DNA from: Streptomyces harbinensis
GTDB lineage: Bacteria; Actinomycetota; Actinomycetes; Streptomycetales; Streptomycetaceae
Direction: 5' to 3'
Assembly (NCBI RefSeq): GCF_900116145.1
Contig: NZ_FPAB01000004.1
Location: 62,001-126,000, forward strand
Length of the DNA stretch: 64,000 nt
In this document: positions 19,224 to 27,477 of the stretch, one piece after another
Numbering within the stretch: the first letter of the stretch is position 1
Layout: the number at the start of each line of letters is the position of its first letter
The notes under the pieces: generated by a model
Database searches by the model: none
Told to the model about the DNA's origin: nothing
Seen by the model: only the letters and a program-made list of their open reading frames with translations
Program-made: the position numbers and the translations under genes

Positions 19224-19865
19224 ATGGCGACCGGCCGGAAGCGGGGCCAGCGGGCCGGGCTCACCCGGGAGGCCATCCTGCTCGCGGCGCTGGAGCTGGC
19301 CGACCGGGAAGGGCTCCCGGCGGTGTCGATGCGCCGGATCGCCGCCGCGCTCGGAGTGGAGGCGATGACGCTCTACCACCACATCCCCGGCAAGGAAGCC
19401 CTGCTGGACGGCATGGTGGAACAGCTCGTGGCCCGAGCCCAGCCGCACCGGCCCCCAAGCGGAACCTGGCAGGAGCACCTGCGGGATCTTGCCCACGCCC
19501 TCCGCGCGGCCCTGCTGGCCCATCCGCACCTGGTACCGCTGCTGGCCACCCGGCGGGCCACCACCGCGCGCAATCTGGACGCGATGGAGAACGCCCTGCG
19601 CACCCTGTGCGCGGCGGGCTTCACCCCGCCGCGGGCCCTCGATGTCGTGTACTCCCTGACCGGCTTCGTCTTCGGCCAGGTCACGCTGACACTGGCGGCC
19701 GGCTCCGTCGGGGACCCGCCCGGCGCGGAGCCGGACCCCGCGGCCCATCCGCTGTTCCACGAGGCGGTCCGCACGGGTGATCCGGCGCCGGACGCGCGCT
19801 TCGAGTTTGCGCTCGCGGCGCTGCTCGCCGGATTCGCCGCCGGCCATGAGCCGGGCCCTGCCTGA
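19224..19865 (+). CDS. TetR-family regulator (TetR class C-terminal domain)
   Basis: A 213-residue repressor. The helix-turn-helix (about residues 12-58) reads LTREAILLAALELADREGLPAVSMRRIAAALGVEAMTLYHHIPGKEALLD in pieces, with the AMTLYHH recognition helix typical of the tetracycline-repressor subclass. The C-terminal all-helical domain contains DVVYSLTGFVFGQ and a His in AHPLFHEAV. GAGGAG precedes the ATG. Likely represses the divergent esterase and itself through the CTTAC/GTAAG sites. The ligand is unknown; it need not be tetracycline. Confidence 0.9.
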   Translation: MATGRKRGQRAGLTREAILLAALELADREGLPAVSMRRIAAALGVEAMTLYHHIPGKEALLDGMVEQLVARAQPHRPPSGTWQEHLRDLAHALRAALLAHPHLVPLLATRRATTARNLDAMENALRTLCAAGFTPPRALDVVYSLTGFVFGQVTLTLAAGSVGDPPGAEPDPAAHPLFHEAVRTGDPAPDARFEFALAALLAGFAAGHEPGPA

Positions 19866-19882
19866 GCGAGGACCTCAACGGA

Positions 19883-19904
19883 CGGGGCCGTCCGGCCGGC
19901 CCCG
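19883..19904. terminator. Hairpin between convergent TetR and MarR genes
   Basis: CGGGGCCG-N6-CGGCCCCG, an 8-bp perfect stem in the 43-base gap between the two stops, able to serve both directions. Confidence 0.5.
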
Positions 19905-19908
19905 GGTG

Positions 19909-20394
19909 CTACGCGCCACCGGTGGCGCGCTGGGCGTGCCAGCGGTCGAGCAGGGCGTCCAGTTCCTTCATCAGGTAGTCCATGAAGGCGGCGGATTCGT
20001 TGAGGCGTTCGGCCGCCCGGCTGTCCGTGCCGACCACCCCGGCGCCGGCGCGCATGGTGGCCGCCCAGCGCTGCACCACCGAGTCGCGCTTGACCAGGGC
20101 GGTGTACCAGATGTCGTGGTGGAGCCGGTAGCTCTCCCGGCGGGAGCCGGGTTCGCGTTCGCGGCTGACCATGTGGACGTTCGCGAGGTAGCGCACGCCG
20201 CCGGAGACGGCGGCGGGGCTGATCCGCAGCCGGCGGGCGAGTTCGGCGGAGCTGAGGGCGCCTTCCTCGGACGCCATCAGGCAGGCGAAGATGCGGGCCG
20301 GCATCCGGGACATGCCGGCTTCGATGAGATCGGCGGCGAACCGTTCCACGAAGGCGGCCACCGCCTCCTCGTCACGCGACTGCTGATCGTTCAC
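19909..20394 (-). CDS. MarR/GbsR-type regulator of the ABC exporter
   Basis: A 161-residue regulator from a GTG at 20394 after GGGAGGAT; the same frame stays open far upstream but that region is the opposite-strand ATPase. It contains MSRMPARIFACLMASEEGALS, then SAELARRLRISPAAVSGGVRYL, a GbsR/MarR-like winged helix, and a helical C-terminus. Divergent from a two-gene ABC exporter, with an imperfect palindrome in the gap, so it is probably its local repressor. Confidence 0.85.
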   Translation of the reverse strand: MNDQQSRDEEAVAAFVERFAADLIEAGMSRMPARIFACLMASEEGALSSAELARRLRISPAAVSGGVRYLANVHMVSREREPGSRRESYRLHHDIWYTALVKRDSVVQRWAATMRAGAGVVGTDSRAAERLNESAAFMDYLMKELDALLDRWHAQRATGGA

Positions 20395-20429
20395 CCGCTC
20401 ATCCTCCCATCCGATCAACGGATGCCAGG

Positions 20430-20458
20430 TTGACGCTTTCTTAACTTCACACATTACT
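20430..20458 (+). promoter_or_regulatory. ABC exporter promoter
   Basis: TTGACG at 20430-20435 and ATTACT at 20453-20458 with a 17-nt spacer. The predicted start is only about 15 nt before the ATG and no Shine-Dalgarno is visible. Confidence 0.45.
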
Positions 20459-20471
20459 GAAACTTCGGTAA
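20454..20471. promoter_or_regulatory. Palindromic operator at the ABC exporter start
   Basis: TTACTGAAACTTCGGTAA, an 18-bp imperfect palindrome overlapping the -10 box and followed by AACTTCACA; another AACTTCACA lies about 27 bases upstream. Likely target of the divergent MarR protein. Confidence 0.5.
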
Positions 20472-20481
20472 CTTCACAGCC

Positions 20482-21429
20482 ATGACCACGGAAGCTCCCA
20501 CCGACGCCGCCCCACCCCCCGCGGCCGGCCACGCCATCACCACCGCCGGACTCGTCAAGACCTTCGGCACCACCCGCGCCCTCGACGGCCTCGATCTCAC
20601 CGTCCGCACCGGCGAGGTGCACGGCTTCCTCGGCCCCAACGGCGCCGGCAAGTCCACCACCATCCGGGTCCTGCTCGGCCTGCTGCGCGCCGACTCCGGC
20701 ACCGCCACCCTGCTGGGCGGCGACCCCTGGGCGGACGCGGTCGCCCTGCACCGGCGGCTGGCGTACGTACCCGGCGACGTCGAACTGTGGCCCACCCTCA
20801 CCGGCGGCGAGGCCATCGACCTCCTCGGCCGGCTGCGCGGCGGCCTGGACGCCCGCCGCCGCGCCGACCTCATCGAGCGCTTCGACCTCGACCCGACGAA
20901 GAAGGGCCGCACCTACTCCAAGGGCAACCGCCAGAAAGTCGCCATCGTCGCCGCGCTCGCCTCCGACGCCGAACTGCTGCTGCTCGACGAACCCACCGCC
21001 GGGCTCGACCCGCTCATGGAGGTCGTCTTCCAGGACGTGATCCTCCGGGCCAAGGCCGACGGGAAGACCGTCCTGCTCTCCAGCCACATCCTGGCCCAGG
21101 TCGAGAAGCTGTGCGACCGGGTGAGCATCATCCGGCGCGGCCGGATCGTCCAGAGCGGCACGCTGGACGAGATGCGGCACCTCACCCGCACCACCATCGA
21201 GGCCGTCACCGAACGCCCGGCGGCGGCGCTCGCCGCCCTCGACGGGGTGCACGACCTCACCGGCGGCGACACGGCGGGACAGGTGCGCTTCACCGTGGAC
21301 GGCGCCCGGCTCGACGCCGCGGTGCGCGAACTGTCCGGCTACGGCATCCGCTCGCTCGTCAGCCATCCGCCGACCCTGGAGGAGCTGATGCTGCGGCACT
21401 ACGGCGACGAACTGGCGGCCCACCGATGA
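20482..21429 (+). CDS. ABC exporter ATP-binding protein (DrrA type)
   Basis: A 315-residue ATPase of an ABC-2 type drug or polyketide exporter. It has Walker [10 protein letters not shown] (about residues 53-61), a Q-loop region, an LSGG-equivalent YSKGNRQKV (about 150), Walker [13 protein letters not shown] (about 168) and the switch His in LLSSHIL. The C-terminal extension of about 90 residues is typical of DrrA/CcmA-like subunits. The stop overlaps the permease start (ATGA), a two-gene operon with ATPase and a fused permease. Confidence 0.94.
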   Translation: MTTEAPTDAAPPPAAGHAITTAGLVKTFGTTRALDGLDLTVRTGEVHGFLGPNGAGKSTTIRVLLGLLRADSGTATLLGGDPWADAVALHRRLAYVPGDVELWPTLTGGEAIDLLGRLRGGLDARRRADLIERFDLDPTKKGRTYSKGNRQKVAIVAALASDAELLLLDEPTAGLDPLMEVVFQDVILRAKADGKTVLLSSHILAQVEKLCDRVSIIRRGRIVQSGTLDEMRHLTRTTIEAVTERPAAALAALDGVHDLTGGDTAGQVRFTVDGARLDAAVRELSGYGIRSLVSHPPTLEELMLRHYGDELAAHR

Positions 21430-23093
21430 CCGCCACCACGGCCGCCGCCCCCGGCACCGCGCCCCCGCCCCCGCCCCGTACCACCGCCCCGGGTCCCGTG
21501 GGACCGTTCACCGGCACCGGCGTCCTGCTCCGCTTCGCGCTGCGCCGCGACCGGGTACGGCTGCCGGTGTGGATCGCCGCCCTCACCCTCGGCACCGCCT
21601 CCTCGCTGGCGAGCTTCGAGAGCACCTACGCCGACGCCGCCGACCGGCGCTCCATCGGCGAGACCCTGAACAGCCCGGCCGGCCTCGCGATGACCGGACC
21701 CGCCCGCTACCTGGAGGGCGACTACGGGTTCGGGGCGATGCTCGGCCACCAGGTGCTCGGGTTCGTCCTCGTCCTCGTCGCGCTGATGAGCGTCCTGACC
21801 GTCGTCCGGCACACCCGGGCCGAGGAGGAGAGCGGACGCGCCGAACTGCTGCGGGCCGGTGTGCTCGGCCGGCACGCCGGGCTCGCGGCGGCCCTGGCGC
21901 TCGCCGCCCTGGCCAACCTCGCCCTCGGCGCGCTGGTGGCCGCCACCGTCGCGGGCGAGGGCGGCGGCGCGCTGCTGTACGGCGCGACGCACACGGCCAC
22001 CGGGGTGGTGTTCGCCGCGCTGGCGGCCGTCGCCGTCCAGATCACCCCGTACGCGCGCGGCGCCGCCGGGCTCGGGCTCGCCGCCATCGGCACGGCGTAC
22101 GCCCTGCGCGCCGTCGGCGACGTGGGCGGCGGCACGCTGTCCTGGCTGTCGCCGATCGGCTGGGCGCAGGGCACCTATGTGTTCGCCGCCGACCGCTGGT
22201 GGCCGCTGCTGCTGTCGGCGGCGCTGGCGGCGGGCGCCGGCTGGGCGGCGTTCGCGCTGTCGGTGCGCCGCGACGTCGGCGCCGGGCTGCGCGCCCAGCG
22301 GCTGGGCCGCCCGGGCGGCTCGGCGGCGCTCGGCCGGCCGCTGGGGTTCGCGCTGCGGCTGCACCGGGGCGTCCTGCTGGCGTTCGCCGGCGGCCTCGCG
22401 CTGCTCGGGGCCATGTACGGCTCGATCCTGGGCGACGCCGAGCGGATGATCGAGGATGTCGAGGCGCTGCGCGAACAGGTGGAACGGGCCGGCGGGGCGA
22501 GCGTGGCCGAATCCTTCGTCTCGGTGGTGCTGATCGTCCCGGCGATCGTGGCGGCGGTGTACGTGGTGATGGCCGCGCTGCGCCCGCACGCGGAAGAGAG
22601 CGCGGGGCGCGCGGAGCCGGTGCTGTCCACCGCCCTGTCCCGCACCCGCTGGGCCGGCTCCCACCTGGCGGTGGCGCTGGCCGGCGGCACGGCGGTCCTG
22701 CTGTCCGGCGGACTGGTGCTCGGGCTCACCGGCGCACTGTCCACCTCGGACGGCGCGCTGCTGTGGAAAGTGCCGGGCGCTGCGCTGGCGTACGCCCCCG
22801 CGCTGTGGGTCACGGCCGGCATCGCGGCCGTGCTGTACGGCTGGCTGCCGCGCGCCTGCGCGGCGGCGTGGATCGTCCCGGCGTACGCGTTCGTGTGCGG
22901 CTATCTGGGCGAACTTCTCGGCTTCCCCGGCGTCCTGAACGACCTCTCCCCGTTCGGCCACGTCCCCCGGCTGCCGGCCACCGCCCTGGACGGCGGCGGG
23001 TGGCTGGCGCTCGGATTGCTGACGGCGCTGGCCGGCGCCCTGCTGTGGCTGGGGCTCGCGGGCTTCCGCCGGCGGGATCTGGAGACCAAGTAG
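21426..23093 (+). CDS. ABC-2 type exporter permease (polyketide exporter family)
   Basis: A 555-residue integral membrane protein with about 12 membrane segments in two similar halves. Each half begins with a basic [16 protein letters not shown] or [14 protein letters not shown] segment followed by a periplasmic loop. This is the double-length permease found with DrrA-like ATPases in tetronasin-type exporters. A Pro/Thr-rich tail of about 35 residues precedes the first helix. Translation is coupled to the ATPase by the ATGA overlap. The substrate is unknown; no biosynthetic cluster is adjacent, so general drug or lipid export is the best guess. Confidence 0.9.
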   Translation: MTATTAAAPGTAPPPPPRTTAPGPVGPFTGTGVLLRFALRRDRVRLPVWIAALTLGTASSLASFESTYADAADRRSIGETLNSPAGLAMTGPARYLEGDYGFGAMLGHQVLGFVLVLVALMSVLTVVRHTRAEEESGRAELLRAGVLGRHAGLAAALALAALANLALGALVAATVAGEGGGALLYGATHTATGVVFAALAAVAVQITPYARGAAGLGLAAIGTAYALRAVGDVGGGTLSWLSPIGWAQGTYVFAADRWWPLLLSAALAAGAGWAAFALSVRRDVGAGLRAQRLGRPGGSAALGRPLGFALRLHRGVLLAFAGGLALLGAMYGSILGDAERMIEDVEALREQVERAGGASVAESFVSVVLIVPAIVAAVYVVMAALRPHAEESAGRAEPVLSTALSRTRWAGSHLAVALAGGTAVLLSGGLVLGLTGALSTSDGALLWKVPGAALAYAPALWVTAGIAAVLYGWLPRACAAAWIVPAYAFVCGYLGELLGFPGVLNDLSPFGHVPRLPATALDGGGWLALGLLTALAGALLWLGLAGFRRRDLETK

Positions 23094-23152
23094 CGCGTCC
23101 GGGGAGCACACTGGAGACAGGGGAGGACGCGTCACGGCCCCTCCCCGCGGAC

Positions 23153-23187
23153 GCCCGGCCGTCCTTTCCCCCGAGGGGCGGCCGGGC
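23153..23187 (+). terminator. Terminator after the ABC exporter operon
   Basis: GCCCGGCCG (23153-23161) pairs perfectly with CGGCCGGGC (23179-23187), with a 17-nt interior that can form a small CCCC/GGGG hairpin. It lies 60 bases past the permease stop. Confidence 0.6.
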
Positions 23188-23352
23188 CCTTCCGTAGGCC
23201 GCTGCGGTGCACCCGTACCCCGGTACGGAGCAATGCGGCACCCGCAGGGACGCACTCGGGGTGCGGAAGCCATGACCCCCTGTTCGCATAGGTGACAACC
23301 CGTCACGCCACCGCGCGTGCCGTTCACCGACGACCCGGAGGTCATCGCTCCC

Positions 23353-23916
23353 ATGAAGGCTTTGTCACCGCGAAGGACATCCAGGACCGGCCGCCGCCTG
23401 GTCACGGGCGTCGCCGCGACCCTGCTGACCCTTGGCCTGGCCACCACGCCCGCCGTCGCCGGAGGCGACGACAAGGGCAGCCAGACGACCAACCCACCGC
23501 TGTCCATCAGCCCGAGCGCGGGCGGCGCCGGCACCTCGGTCACCGTCCGCTCCACCTGCCAGCCCGGCGGCCCCGCCACCTCGGAGGCGTTCCAGGCCGA
23601 TATCAACCTGTCCACCAGGGAGTCGGACGGTCGCTGGGTCGGTACCGGCAAGATCAGGACCAGCGGGCTGACCATCGGCAAGAGCTACCCGGTCACCCTG
23701 GTGTGCGCCGACGGCGTCACCCTGACGACCAACTTCACCTTCACCTCGGCGACACCCTCCGGTGGCGCCGGGGCCGGATTCGGTGGCACCGCGGGTGAGG
23801 GCGGCGGGGCGCAGGCCACGGCGCTGGCGGTCGGCGGCGGGCTGGCCGTCGCCGGTGCGGTCGGCTACGTGTTCCTCGCCCGGCGGCGCCGCTCGGCCGG
23901 TAACCACTCCTACTGA
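23353..23916 (+). CDS. Secreted, membrane-anchored protein adjacent to a sortase
   Basis: A 187-residue protein. It has a basic N-terminus and a signal peptide (about residues 1-37, LVTGVAATLLTLGLATTPAVA), a beta-rich domain of about 90 residues (LSISPSAGGAGTSVTVRST and two Cys at about 66 and 115), a Gly/Ala spacer, a hydrophobic helix (about 158-176) and a basic RRRR tail. This is a wall-sorted layout, but no LPXTG or LAXTG pentapeptide is visible; the nearest is GFGGTAGEGGG. The start is ATG 23353 after GGAGG, with ATG 23317 possible. The sortase follows 11 bases later. Confidence 0.8.
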   Translation: MKALSPRRTSRTGRRLVTGVAATLLTLGLATTPAVAGGDDKGSQTTNPPLSISPSAGGAGTSVTVRSTCQPGGPATSEAFQADINLSTRESDGRWVGTGKIRTSGLTIGKSYPVTLVCADGVTLTTNFTFTSATPSGGAGAGFGGTAGEGGGAQATALAVGGGLAVAGAVGYVFLARRRRSAGNHSY

Positions 23917-23927
23917 GGGGCGCGAGC

Positions 23928-24755
23928 GTGACTGAGATCCTGCGCGGCATCCTGGGCGGCCCGGCCGCCCTCGTCCGCCGGGCGGGCGAGCGCTACCGCT
24001 GCGCCCGTTCCCGTCCGGGTACCCCGAGCGGACGGCGCCGTCCGGCACCGCGCGGACGGGGTCTCAGGCACGCCGCCGCCCAGCGTCCCGCCTCCACCCT
24101 CACCCGGTTCCAACGGCTCGCGCGCCGCAGCCGCCGCTACGAGGTGGCGGCTGCGGTGGCGGCGGTGACGGTCGGGGTGACGGCGGGCATCTGGCCACCC
24201 GAGCCGGTGATCGAGTTCGGCAAGCAGCCCCCGGCGACGGCCGAGGCGGAGGCGAGCCCGACCATCGGCCCGTCCTACACGGGCGCGGAGGGGCACGGGG
24301 CGCCGATGCCCCGCTCCCGTCCCACCCAGGTGCGCGTGCCGTCCCTGGGCACGGACGTCGAAGTCTTCGGCGCCCAGCTCGACCCGGACGGCGGTCCGCC
24401 CACCCCGTCCGAGGAGGACGCGATGCGCGCCGCCTGGTACTCGGGGGGCGTCTCCCCGGGCGAGCGCGGCGCGGCCCTGCTGGTCGGCCATCTGGACACC
24501 TACGTCGGCCCGGCCGCCTTCGCGGGCCTGGCGAATCTCCAGCCCGGCGAGACGGTGGAGGTCGACCGGGAGGACGGCTCGATGGCGACCTTCATCGTGG
24601 ACGCGGTGGAGATGTACGCCAAGAACAACTTCCCCAGCGACGTGGTCTACGGCTCGGACGACACCCCGCAGCTGCGCCTGATCACCTGCGGCGGCGCCTG
24701 GTCGGCGACGACGGGCTACGACTCCAACATCGTCGCCTACGCGCACCTGGCGTGA
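23928..24755 (+). CDS. Class F sortase
   Basis: A 275-residue transpeptidase. An arginine-rich N-terminal tail (about 1-70) leads to one membrane helix (about 72-88), a disordered spacer, and a sortase domain (about 132-275). The catalytic His lies in LLVGHLDTYVGPAAF (His188) and the Cys in LRLITCGGAW (Cys254), with Arg250 just before. Start GTG after GAGGGG. It lies 11 bases downstream of a signal-peptide/TM-tail protein that may be its substrate or partner. Class F sortases are common in actinobacteria but substrates are poorly defined. Confidence 0.9.
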   Translation: MTEILRGILGGPAALVRRAGERYRCARSRPGTPSGRRRPAPRGRGLRHAAAQRPASTLTRFQRLARRSRRYEVAAAVAAVTVGVTAGIWPPEPVIEFGKQPPATAEAEASPTIGPSYTGAEGHGAPMPRSRPTQVRVPSLGTDVEVFGAQLDPDGGPPTPSEEDAMRAAWYSGGVSPGERGAALLVGHLDTYVGPAAFAGLANLQPGETVEVDREDGSMATFIVDAVEMYAKNNFPSDVVYGSDDTPQLRLITCGGAWSATTGYDSNIVAYAHLA

Positions 24756-24786
24756 TCGGGGCCCCGCCGGTGGGCACCCTTCTCCC

Positions 24787-25623
24787 ATGACAGCAGCGGA
24801 GATAGCGCCGGACATCCTGGCCTACTACGACGAACGCACCGACGAGGACACCCGGCTGAGCCGGACCGCCGACGGCGCGCTGGAACTGGTCCGCACCCGG
24901 GAGATCCTGCGCCGCCATCTGCCGCCTCCCCCGGCCACCGTCCTGGATGTGGGCGGCGGCACCGGGGTGCACGCGCGCTGGCTGGCGGCCGAGGGGTACG
25001 CCGTCCACTTGGTGGACCCGGTGCCCCGCCATGTGGCGCGGGCGGCCCGGGTCCCGGGGTGCACGGCCGAGCGGGGCGACGCGCGGGCGCTGGCGGCGGG
25101 CGACGGGACGTACGACGTGGTGCTGCTGCTGGGGCCGCTGTACCACCTGGTGGAGCGGACGGACCGGCTCGCCGCCGTACGGGAGGCGCGCCGGGTGGTG
25201 CGGCCGGGCGGTGTGGTGGCGGTGGCCGGGATCAACCGGTACGCGCCGGTCCTCGATCACACCGCCACGACCGCCCTCGGAAGCCGGGCCGGGGTGCGGG
25301 AGGCCGTGGCGGACACCGTGCGGACCGGCCGGCACGGCGGCGGTGGCCGCAAGGGGTTCACCCTCGCCTACCTCCACACGGCGGCCGGGCTGGCCGGCGA
25401 ACTGGCCGCGGCGGGGCTGCCGGAGGCCACCGTGTACGGCGTGGAGGGGCCGGGGTGGGCGATGCTGCGGGCCGTCGAGGTGCACACCGGTACGCCGGTG
25501 ACCGACTCGCCGCTGTTCACCGCCGCTCTGGAGGCGGCCCGGTTCGCCGACGGGTACCCGGACCTGCTGGCGGCCTCCTCGCATCTTCTCGCCGTCGCCG
25601 GCGGCCCGGCCCAGGAGGGGTGA
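24787..25623 (+). CDS. Class I SAM-dependent methyltransferase
   Basis: A 278-residue enzyme. The SAM-binding motif I is TVLDVGGGTGVHARWLA (about residues 51-67), followed by the acidic end of strand 2 (VHLVDPVPRH), YDVVLLLGPLYHL and ARRVVRPGGVVAVAGIN (motif post I and III). Substrate unknown. No ribosome site precedes the ATG; CACCCT lies 6 nt upstream, so it might be leaderless. The next gene starts 1 base after its stop. Confidence 0.88.
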   Translation: MTAAEIAPDILAYYDERTDEDTRLSRTADGALELVRTREILRRHLPPPPATVLDVGGGTGVHARWLAAEGYAVHLVDPVPRHVARAARVPGCTAERGDARALAAGDGTYDVVLLLGPLYHLVERTDRLAAVREARRVVRPGGVVAVAGINRYAPVLDHTATTALGSRAGVREAVADTVRTGRHGGGGRKGFTLAYLHTAAGLAGELAAAGLPEATVYGVEGPGWAMLRAVEVHTGTPVTDSPLFTAALEAARFADGYPDLLAASSHLLAVAGGPAQEG

Positions 25624-25624
25624 C

Positions 25625-25993
25625 ATGGACATCGAGGACTTCGGGGGCGGGCCCAGCGCCGAGGCGGAGGTGCTGGTGGTGACCACGGACGACGTGCCCG
25701 GGCGGCGGGTCGCGCGGGTCGTCGGGGAGGTGTTCGGGCTGACCGTCCGGTCCCGCAACCTCGGCAGCCAGATCGGCTCCGGCATCAAGTCGATGTTCGG
25801 CGGCGAACTGCGCGGGCTGTCCAAGACGCTGGCCGAGACCCGCGCCCAGGCCGTGGAGCGCCTGATCGAACAGGCCAGGGCGCGCGGCGCCAACGCGGTG
25901 CTGGCGATGCGGTACGAGGTGAGCACGGCGGACTTCGGCACCGAGGTCTGCGCGTACGGGACGGCGGTCGTGCTGGTCGACGCCGATTCCTAG
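25625..25993 (+). CDS. YbjQ/UPF0145 family protein
   Basis: A 122-residue protein after AGGAGGGG. It has the family's VLVVTTDDVPGRRVARVVGEVFG start, the middle SRNLGSQIGSGIKSMFGGEL and the end ARGANAVLAMRYEVS. Members form small oligomeric beta-alpha proteins, sometimes labelled heavy-metal binding, with no proven activity. Probably cotranscribed with the methyltransferase. Confidence 0.88.
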   Translation: MDIEDFGGGPSAEAEVLVVTTDDVPGRRVARVVGEVFGLTVRSRNLGSQIGSGIKSMFGGELRGLSKTLAETRAQAVERLIEQARARGANAVLAMRYEVSTADFGTEVCAYGTAVVLVDADS

Positions 25994-25996
25994 ACT
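25991..25996 (+). promoter_or_regulatory. Putative -10 element for a leaderless gene at 26003
   Basis: TAGACT, 6 nt before the ATG at 26003; its first three bases are the stop codon of the YbjQ gene. No Shine-Dalgarno is present. Confidence 0.5.
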
Positions 25997-26002
25997 GCGG
26001 CC

Positions 26003-26605
26003 ATGAGTTACGGACTGAACCTGTTTCTCGTCGATCCCGCGCTGGTGCGCGGGATCGTCGGCGGCAGGGACGAGAAGCAGCGGCGGATGATGGGCGGCCG
26101 GTTCAAGCGGGCCATGGCCCGGGACGACGACTGGTTCGCGGACCGGATAGCCGAGGGCGCGCCCACGGCGTACGAGGCACTGCGCGCGGTGATCGACGGC
26201 GGCCCGTTCGATACCGCGCACGCCTTCCAGTACGCGTACGCCTATCAGCGGATCTGCGAGTTCCACGGCCGGCGGCTGGACAACAGCAGCTTCTCGCCGT
26301 TCCGTTACGGCTGGCTGGGCCGGGTGGACGAGGGCCTGACGGCGCTGGGCGTCACGGCGGTGGAGGTCACCTCCTTCACGTACGCCGACTTCCCCGCGCC
26401 GCTGCCCCGTCCCGAGGAGTTGCCGGGCCACGGCACATGGAGCGCGGCCGACTGCGCCCGCGCGCTGAAGGAGTGGGAGGCCACCACCCCGGACCAGCGC
26501 GCGGCGCTGGACCCGGAGGTCCGGGAGGCGGTCGAGTCGATCGCGGACTGGCTCCGCCACACGGCGGCGAAGCCGGACACGGGCGTCCTGGGGTTCTTCT
26601 CCTGA
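26003..26605 (+). CDS. Conserved hypothetical protein (DUF7691-like)
   Basis: A 200-residue soluble protein starting MSYGLNLFLVDPALVRGIVG, with a central aromatic stretch (HAFQYAYAYQRICEFHG, NSSFSPFRYGWLGRVDEGL). It resembles a Streptomyces family I recall as DUF7691; no function is known. No signal peptide or membrane segment. A TAGACT hexamer 6 nt before the ATG points to a leaderless transcript. Confidence 0.65.
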   Translation: MSYGLNLFLVDPALVRGIVGGRDEKQRRMMGGRFKRAMARDDDWFADRIAEGAPTAYEALRAVIDGGPFDTAHAFQYAYAYQRICEFHGRRLDNSSFSPFRYGWLGRVDEGLTALGVTAVEVTSFTYADFPAPLPRPEELPGHGTWSAADCARALKEWEATTPDQRAALDPEVREAVESIADWLRHTAAKPDTGVLGFFS

Positions 26606-26736
26606 ACCGGGCGCCTCGTGGCACGACGGCGGTCGCGCCGGCCGGCACCGGCGCCCGGCCGGTCCGGCCTGATAGCGTGCGGGCATCTGCCATGGGTACG
26701 TACCCGTACCCACCCGGAGGCCGAAGGAGTTCTGCC

Positions 26737-26994
26737 GTGACCGATGCCAACATCCGCATCCCCGTCGAGGCTCGTGACCGGCTGGCCCGGATAGCGGCCG
26801 ACGAAGGGCTGTCGCTGCGCGCCTATCTCGCCCGCCTGGCGGATTCGCTGCTGACCCCGGAGGAGCGGGCGGCCCGAGCGGAGCAGACCCGGACGGCGCT
26901 GCGGGAGTGGAACGGGTACGACCCGACGCCGGCCGAGAAGAGCGCGCTCGACGCGGAACTGGACCGCCGGCTGGCCAAGGCGTTCGCACCATGA
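26737..26994 (+). CDS. Ribbon-helix-helix-like antitoxin
   Basis: An 85-residue basic/acidic protein from a GTG after AAGGAG. It begins TDANIRIPVEARDRLARIAA, DEGLSLRAYLARLADSLL, the short strand plus two helices expected for a ribbon-helix-helix DNA-binding dimer, followed by an acidic tail that would wrap the partner. Its stop overlaps the next start (ATGA), the usual antitoxin-first order of type II modules. Assignment from size, pattern and context. Confidence 0.7.
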   Translation: MTDANIRIPVEARDRLARIAADEGLSLRAYLARLADSLLTPEERAARAEQTRTALREWNGYDPTPAEKSALDAELDRRLAKAFAP

Positions 26995-27380
26995 GCGATG
27001 CCGTGCACTTCATCCTGGACGAATCGGCCCTGCTCGCCGCCGGTTACGGCAATGTCATGGCCTCCGGGCTGATCCACCGGTCCGCGGAGGTGCCGGGCTG
27101 GTACGTCCACGTGCCCGTCTGCGCCCTGGTGGAGGCCGATCGCCGACGCCCCGGCACCGCCGAACACTTCGCCTCACTGCCCGGCATCACCGTGCTGGAG
27201 CTCGATCTGCCCGCCGCGCTCGCTCTCGCCCGCGAGACGACCTGGGCCGATGCCCACACCCGGTATGCGGCGGCCCCCACCCCGGAGCGCCCCGACGGGG
27301 CCGTCATCGCGACGACCGCACCGGAGAAGTGGCGGGGCGCCCACGTGCGGGTTCTCGATCTCTCTCCCGACGCTCCCTGA
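26991..27380 (+). CDS. PIN-like toxin candidate
   Basis: A 129-residue protein with a strand-Asp start (HFILDESALLAAGYGN, Asp at about 10) and a helix ending in an acidic residue (VPVCALVEADRRRPG, Glu at about 46). Further acidic residues follow in TTWADAHTRYAA, then VIATTAPEKWRGAHVRVLDL. This matches Streptomyces PIN-related toxins (VapC-like RNases), though the last acidic metal ligand is not certain. Translationally coupled to the antitoxin-like gene by an ATGA overlap. Confidence 0.6.
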   Translation: MSDAVHFILDESALLAAGYGNVMASGLIHRSAEVPGWYVHVPVCALVEADRRRPGTAEHFASLPGITVLELDLPAALALARETTWADAHTRYAAAPTPERPDGAVIATTAPEKWRGAHVRVLDLSPDAP

Positions 27381-27464
27381 CCCCGGGTCCCCGGCGTGCG
27401 CCGCCTCTTCCGAGGGGCAGCGGGCAAGCGGGCATCGGCATCCCGGCCTGTAATCAAATTTGAC

Positions 27465-27470
27465 TAGACT
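27465..27470 (+). promoter_or_regulatory. Putative -10 element for a leaderless VOC gene
   Basis: TAGACT, 7 nt before the ATG at 27478, in a locally AT-rich stretch; same arrangement as at 25991. Confidence 0.5.
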
Positions 27471-27477
27471 GCGCCGC

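Noticed and set aside
20482..23093. ABC exporter considered as part of an antibiotic cluster
   Set aside because: No polyketide, peptide or tailoring biosynthesis genes flank it; neighbours are regulators, a sortase pair and conserved proteins.
23213..23228. Short palindrome CCGTACC-CC-GGTACGG-like sequence ahead of the sortase pair
   Set aside because: Too short and too close to the preceding terminator to assign; no second copy supports an operator.
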